In this document: one piece after another, positions 59,366 through 64,000 of the stretch | Numbering within the stretch: the first letter of the stretch is position 1 | Layout: the number at the start of each line of letters is the position of its first letter | The notes under the pieces: generated by a model | Told to the model about the DNA's origin: nothing | The model's input: only the letters and a program-made list of their open reading frames with translations | Databases searched by the model: none | Source of the DNA: CAWDBV01 sp963800705 | GTDB taxonomy: Bacteria > Actinomycetota > Thermoleophilia > Solirubrobacterales > 70-9 | Reading direction: 5' to 3' | DNA: 64,000 bases | Assembly: GCA_963800705.1 (NCBI GenBank) | Contig: CAWDBV010000005.1 | Location: 701,557-765,556 of the forward strand | Made by a program: the position numbers and the translations under genes

Positions 59366-59390
59366 CCCCTCATTTCGAGGGGGGCTTTCT
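59366..59390 (+). terminator. Intrinsic terminator after the monooxygenase operon
   Basis: Stem CCCCTC (59366-59371) / GAGGGG (59377-59382) with loop ATTTC, followed by a T-rich stretch (CTTTCTCGTTTCT). It sits after the TetR gene and the tRNA-like fragment. Confidence 0.6.
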
Positions 59391-59533
59391 CGTTTCTAGA
59401 TCAGATTGAGACTCCGGCGTGAATCTCAGCGGGTACCAAGCGGGTACCAAGCCGTAGAAAGCCGACATCCGCCTCAGGACCGATCTGAGGATCAGCGCCA
59501 GCGCGTATTGAAGGAATCGCTTTTGGCCCGAGC

Positions 59534-61946
59534 TTGGAGAAAGGCCATCTTGGGCCAGTGGGTTACGGTATTTGCCCCTCGGGGAGCTATAGCGCTCTCG
59601 TGGGACAAAACGACTCGGGGAAAGTCCAGTCACTGCGGTTCTTGACGGAAGGATTGCGCCCAGACGGCCGAAGTCCCCGGCAGCTATTGGTTTTCTGTCG
59701 AGTTGACGAGCTCGACTTCCGAACGATTTCGGCTGATGCAATAGAACACGGATGGAGACAGGACGGCTCGTCTTCAAACAGCTTTGACTCGATAAGGCGG
59801 TGGCAATCGAAGTTCAGCTGCACGCTTCCGACGGCCATTGAGTCCGAGTCCCGAGAAACGCTTTTGGATGAGTTCGTCACCACCATCTGCCGTGGCGTTC
59901 GCAAAAACTTTCAGTCCCCGCTTAGCTCATTAGCCAAGCTCGCATGTCGGCCTATGGAGTCTGTCCAAAGCCGATCCAACTACATGCTGGCGTTCGAACC
60001 TGATGTGGATTCGGAAGTGGCGACTGCGCACGTATGGCTTTGCGTGCCCCCCCGCGCGCTGCTGTCCGACGAGGATGTCCAGCGCACCGCGGTGCTTGCC
60101 GACCCGGAGCAATCAACACCACCGAAGGGTATTCCGCTGGAAGCTATTCGACGCCTCGCCGAGGAGAACGAAGAATTCGAACCAATGCTGGAGTTCTACG
60201 AGAGCCTCGCCTGGGGTGGAAGTTCGCAGGAAGAGATCGGAGGGGTTTTTCACGCGATGGCCGAGCTCATTAAGCAACTCCAGTGGCATTGGGAGCTGCC
60301 GGAAGCTCCGATCCCAATCCTGCCACTGGGCACCACGCAGCTGCACGTTCTCCCAGCCCCCTTTCAACTCCCGATAGCTGACGCCGACTTCCGAGGCAGA
60401 AATCGAGAAGGCTGTTTCAACCTGGCTCATAGCATGCCGACACCTCAACCTGCTCGGCGATGACCTTGTCGATCTGATCTTTTCACCGGATGCGACGCGC
60501 AACAATATCAATGGGATCTTCGGCAAGACCACTGGTTCCTGGATACGCCCGATGGATGGAGTCTGAACCGCGCGGTCGTAAGCGGTTGTGAATTGCTGAC
60601 CGCCAGCGCGGCCACACGACTGCCGCCCCAAATCGCTGAGCGCTACAAGCCCATTGTGAGTCCGGCGAAACCGGCGGAAGGCTTCCGCCTGACGATCGAG
60701 GCCCATGCGCCATCCGAGGATCCCGCCCAATCCGCAACCTTCCCCATCGACAGATTGGCTGACGGCTATCGGGTGTGGGTACAGCTCGGGCTTTTGGAAG
60801 CTGCGTTTGAACTCGAGCGTCATTCGAAGCTTCTTCGTGCCCACGTCGAGTCGCTTGAGGAGGTGGTGCGGAGCGGACGAGAACGTTTCTCCCCGACGAG
60901 GTGGAGAGCCTGGAGCTCGGTGCGTTTGAAGAAACGGCCAATGTGTTGGACTTGAAGGAACGAATTGAGGAGTCGGGCAATCTCAGCGAGTTCGACGCCG
61001 TTTTCCGAGCGTTTCCCGTTCGTGGGTTGGAGCGGTCGACCAGCATCCTTCAGGGTCGGCTCTACCTAATTGACGAACCCGAACGGCATCTGCATCCAGC
61101 AGCTGAACGTGGGGTGGCGGATTGGATAGTTGGGGCACTTGCGGCGACTGGTACGCCGCTAGTCGTGGCGACTCATTCGTTTCGTTCATCTCAACGACAC
61201 GCGAAAATGCGACCTATGCGTACCTCGCTCGAAAGCCTGGGCAAAAGACTCGCCTAACTCCATTTGAACCGCACACCCTCGACGCGCTGGATTCGGTTTC
61301 AAAAGAGCTGGGCTTGAATCGAGGAGAACTGATCGCGATGGTCCGCCTGTTTCTCTGGGTAGAGGGGCCCATGGACCGCGCGGTTCTGGACGGGTATTTT
61401 GGAGTCGGCCTTCGTGAGCGAGGGATTGCCGTAGCGGTCCTTCATGGAGCTAGAAACACGGGTCGCATCCTTGACGCGGCCCTCACGCAGTACACAAGTG
61501 CCGCGGTCGCGGTCTGGCTGGACAAGATCCCGCCCTCCTTCGCGGAATCCTTAAAGGACCGAGCGACGGCAGAGCAGGCCCTTGCCGAGGCGTCCGGAGA
61601 GCGGCTAAACCTGGCCCGACTCAACCTCGATGCGCTTGAGCGGGGATACACGCTCCACAGCGTCGGCGTCCACCCGCCGGTCGATGACGTTTTCGAGCTA
61701 CTGGACGAGGATCTCATCAAGGAACGCTTCCCCAGCTATCCGGGACATGCCGCAGCGGAGGCCGAATTCTCAGAGGCTAAAGCTCACGGAAGTGCAACGG
61801 CGAAGAAGGCATTCCTCCAGGACAGATGGAAGGTTGAGGTTTCTGAAGCGACCTGCTTGTGGGCGGCCCGCGAGATGCGTGAGCGCGGATTGCGCGAGCC
61901 TCGACTCGAATCGATCTTGATCCAATGCGAGGAGTCTTTGTCCTGA
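59534..61946 (+). pseudogene. OLD-family-like ATPase/TOPRIM protein broken by at least four frameshifts
   Basis: The protein continues through frames 2, 0, 2, 1, 0. Pieces in order: P-loop-like 'SALVGQNDSGK' (~59600; followed by Val, not the usual Ser/Thr); long helical middle; 'AEIEKAVSTWLIACRHLNLLGDDLVDLIF'; 'LADGYRVWVQLGLLEAAFELERHSK'; Walker B/D-loop 'LYLIDEPERHLHPAAE' (~61060) and H-loop 'LVVATHS'; then 'LFLWVEGPMDRAVLDGYFG', a TOPRIM-like Glu and Asp (61347-61400), to TGA at 61944-61946. AAA-ATPase plus TOPRIM is the OLD/GajA plan used in phage defence, though some members act otherwise. Composition is visibly less GC-rich than the upstream operon, suggesting transfer. Motif decay favours a real pseudogene, but sequencing errors also occur in this window. 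Confidence 0.7.
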
Positions 61947-61959
61947 CCCCTACCTAGCC

Positions 61960-61987
61960 CCCGAAGGTCCCGGATTCGAATCCAGCC
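61960..61987. repeat. tRNA 3'-half-like sequence, right copy of the direct repeat
   Basis: CCCGAAGGTCCCGGATTCGA plus eight bases, matching 59322-59349 at 25 of 28 positions in the same orientation and again containing a T-loop core (GATTCGAATC). It lies 13 bases after the broken ATPase gene ends, so the two copies bracket that gene almost exactly. Confidence 0.55.
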
Positions 61988-62000
61988 GCCGATTCCATCT

Positions 62001-62390
62001 TCAGGACCGGAGCCGACTACGTAACTCGGAGCTATCGGCGGGTGTGGGCGTAGGCGACAGATCGATTCGTAGCTCATCCAATTGCGCATGTCGCCGCTCG
62101 CTGCTGACGGACTCAGGCAACCGCGCCAGCAGGCCATCCAACTGCCGCAACTTCGGCAGCGAGTCGGTCGACTGAAGCGAGCAAGTCGCAAGGAGACTGT
62201 GGCTGACGCCCAGATCGATTCTGAGATTGGCCCACGCAGTGCACCAAAGCTTCTGGTGCGCGAAATCGACGCGGCCACTGGCGATGTCACCGACAAGCGG
62301 GCCATCTTTCGATCACCAACTGCGCGAGTGGAACATCGCGGATGACGGGACGGTTACGAGGAGGTTGTGGCCGGAGAGGCCCGACAGCAT
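62001..62390 (-). pseudogene. Degenerate coding remnant with an in-frame stop
   Basis: Minus strand, from an ATG at 62390: 'MLSGLSGHNLLVTVPSSAMFHSRSW', TGA at 62315-62313, then 103 codons without a start codon: 'SKDGPLVGDIASGRVDFAHQKLWCTAWANLRIDLG', 'PKLRQLDGLLARLPESVSSERHAQLDELRIDLS', TGA at 62001. The helical, Leu-patterned sequence on both sides of the stop looks like one decayed gene. Farther upstream another frame holds 'TERSGGEQGAV', similar to an ABC/SMC signature, but the link is uncertain. The rest of 61988-62595 shows no convincing gene. Confidence 0.35.
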
Positions 62391-62595
62391 CTGACTAAAT
62401 GGTGGCAGCGCAGTGTGCTTATCGGCACCGCGCCCTGTTCGCCGCCGCTGCGCTCGGTGATAAGAGCGCTTGTCACCTGAGAATTACTCCTCCTCACGCA
62501 TGGGGGCGTGAACCGGACGACGTTCAGGAGCGCCCCCTCGCATGGGATGCGGAACCTGTCGTGGCCATCGGCACCGTGAAGCAGCCGGTCGGCGC

Positions 62596-63683
62596 ATGCT
62601 CAGCCCCGAGTCGACGTTCGCTTTCGAGGCCCGGCGAAACGCGACGAAGGCGCCCCCGGGCTGGCCGAGCTATTGTCGGCACGTGGCAGCCCGGCTCGGC
62701 ACAGGCATCTCGATCGCAAGCCTCGCTCTCATCGCGGCCGTCCCGGCATTCCAGGCCGGGACGAACTGCCTGGCGTACGCGTTCCTCGGGCTGTTCGCCG
62801 GCCTCCTGCTCCTGGCAGCGGCGCCCGTGTTGCCCGGGCTCCACGCTCTTCCGCTGGTCGGGGCGCCGCGGCTGACGGCGACTTTCACGGTGAACGGTTC
62901 GGCCGAGCTCGCCGCGGGCATCGGCCCGGACGAGGAGGAGGGACGCACCCTCCTCGTCCGCGTCGGCGTCCGGAATCACAGCCGCGCCGACGTAGCACAC
63001 GCGCTCCTCAACTTCTGCTTTCCGGTCGGGAGCGGGCTACGGGCATGCGACGCCTGGGGCGAGCCCGACGACCGCGGACGGCGGATGCCGCCGACACAAG
63101 AGCTCAGGAGCTTCGACTACTGGGCGATCGACGACCTGCGGTTGCGAGACGGGCGCAACTCGATCTCTTTCACTTCCGGGTCCGGGTGGAGGCTGGCGAG
63201 TATCCGATCACGCTACGCATCCAATCGAGCAGCCTCTACCGGGAGCTCGATGTCGACGCGACGGTCCGGGTGGAGCAGGTAGAGGACCCAGGGCTTCGCG
63301 ATCGGATAAGTCGGCTGATCGAGGACGGCGAGGGGCTGCGGGAACGTGCGCCCGACGCGTTCTCGGAAGACTCCCTGCGCCGAGACGTCGGCGCGTTCAT
63401 CGTAGAGGCTGCGTACGTCCTGGCCGACGCCGACCTGCACGGGCGCTTCACCGACGCCGACCCCCACTACTCCGGACCCCAGACGGGCCAGGGCTACCTC
63501 ACGGCTCTGCTCACCGCCAAGATCCGGGTGCTGTACGAGCTCCGGGATCACCTGCCCCGTGATCGGCATCTGATCGAGTACGAGCACAACGTGGCCGCCA
63601 ATCTGGCGTCGACGACCTTGCCGGTGCTGAGCGGGTCCTTCAACGATCGGAACGACATATGGGGCCACTGCGTTGCTAGGTAA
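62596..63683 (+). CDS. Hypothetical membrane-anchored protein (frameshift near 63170)
   Basis: ATG at 62596. Two N-terminal hydrophobic segments ('GISIASLALIAAVPAFQ', 'AYAFLGLFAGLLLLAAAPVLPG'). A beta-rich domain follows ('LTATFTVNGSAELAAGIG', 'TLLVRVGVRNHSRADVAHALLNFCFPVGSG'). At ~63170 the frame changes to 'FRVRVEAGEYPITLRIQSSSLYRELDVDATVRVEQV' and a helical C-terminus ('FIVEAAYVLADADLHGRFTDADPHYSG', 'IRVLYELRDHLPRDRHLIEYEHNVAANLAS'). About 360 residues. No family recognised. It overlaps the convergent DUF1998 gene by 8 bases, so it is part of the same accessory neighbourhood. Confidence 0.6.
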
Positions 63684-64000
63684 CCGAACCATCAAAGAAT
63701 GCAAGCTCAGGCGAATGCAATGTCCCGACAAGCGCGCCGCGGTCAAGAAACCGATTGAACTCTTCGCACGCGGTCTCGGGCACCAAGCCGCAGGAATGGC
63801 ACGCTGCGAGATTGCAGGAGTCGGGGCCCTGACCTGTGGTCGAGCCTATTTCCATGCAGACCGGGTCCGCTGCACACCATCGTGCCTGGGTGATGGCGGT
63901 TTCGAGAACCCCCTCGAGATATCCGGGGGTCCCCCGTTTCTGACGAGTCCGCCCATGGTCCCCTCGGCATCACCGGCCGCCGTATAGATGAGCATGGCGC
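63676..64000 (-). CDS. C-terminus of a DUF1998 (DrmB/MrfB-like) protein, cut by the window edge, one frameshift
   Basis: Read on the minus strand from 64000: 'AMLIYTAAGDAEGTMGGLVR', a frameshift at about 63915-63945, then 'YLEGVLETAITQARWCAADPVCMEIGSTTGQGPDSCNLAACHSCGLVPETACEEFNRFLDRGALVGTLHSPELAFFDG', stop at 63678-63676. The 'LIYTA-x-GD-x-EGT-x-GGLV' block and the four-Cys 'CNLAACHSCGLVPETAC' block are the C-terminal DUF1998 domain. That domain is found in DISARM DrmB and in MrfB-type repair helicases. The helicase or other N-terminal part lies outside the window, so which system it belongs to cannot be told here. Confidence 0.75.

Noticed and set aside
62313..62315. In-frame TGA as a possible selenocysteine codon
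   Set aside because: No SECIS-like hairpin noticed after it, the 3' part lacks its own start and the surrounding region is decayed; a stop or base error is simpler.
62082..62345. 87-codon plus-strand frame
   Set aside because: Antisense to a more protein-like minus-strand reading; no ribosome-binding site or motif.

Overview
The window is a high-GC bacterial chromosome segment. Gene content and style point to an actinobacterium, most likely Thermoleophilia/Solirubrobacterales (Conexibacter/Solirubrobacter-like). The supporting signs are a complete mce lipid-import operon, WS/DGAT, DUF3556 and Baeyer-Villiger enzymes, many GTG/TTG starts, and a large set of secreted CSLREA/parallel beta-helix proteins ending in a Lys/Arg-rich two-cysteine tail. 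The taxonomy is inference; no rRNA is present.

Layout. (1) 0.2-6.7 kb, minus strand: a cobalamin-riboswitch operon of six overlapping genes. It encodes two secreted transcobalamin-C-terminal-like (DUF4430-type) proteins, a complete ECF module (T, two A subunits) and an S component fused to an alpha/alpha-barrel repeat domain. It looks like a bacterial counterpart of intrinsic factor/transcobalamin attached to an ECF vitamin B12 importer. (2) 6.7-11.5 kb, minus strand: three secreted repeat proteins, one frameshifted. (3) 11.6-13.6 kb: a CSLREA protein gene between tRNA-Glu and a displaced copy of that tRNA's 3' end, then tRNA-Leu. (4) 13.7-18.8 kb: beta-propeller protein, DUF3556 membrane protein, phytoene-desaturase-like oxidoreductase. 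(5) 18.8-25 kb: three tandem CSLREA paralogues. (6) 25-38.9 kb: SRPBCC protein, a large secreted alpha/beta-hydrolase-like protein, catalase-like peroxidase, a TetR/MFS efflux pair with twin operators, AIM24, SnoaL-like, secreted glycosidase-like, acyl-CoA dehydrogenase, SCP2 and TetR genes. (7) 39-49.1 kb: yrbEA-yrbEB-mceABCDEF, with the first five mce genes full of frameshifts. (8) 49-52.5 kb: toxin-like remnant, DUF11/RTX-like secreted protein, WS/DGAT acyltransferase. (9) 52.6-59.3 kb: an operon of membrane protein, SDR, two Baeyer-Villiger monooxygenases and TetR behind twin palindromes. (10) 59.3-64 kb: a compositionally different, partly decayed region holding an OLD-type ATPase/TOPRIM gene broken by several frameshifts and, at the right edge on the minus strand, the C-terminus of a DUF1998 (DrmB/MrfB-like) protein; tRNA-3'-end-like direct repeats bracket its first part.

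Many genes contain single-base frameshifts while codon use and conserved motifs continue in the next frame. Those in the GC-rich core look like sequence or assembly errors at least as much as real decay. Such genes are annotated as one locus with the shift position stated.
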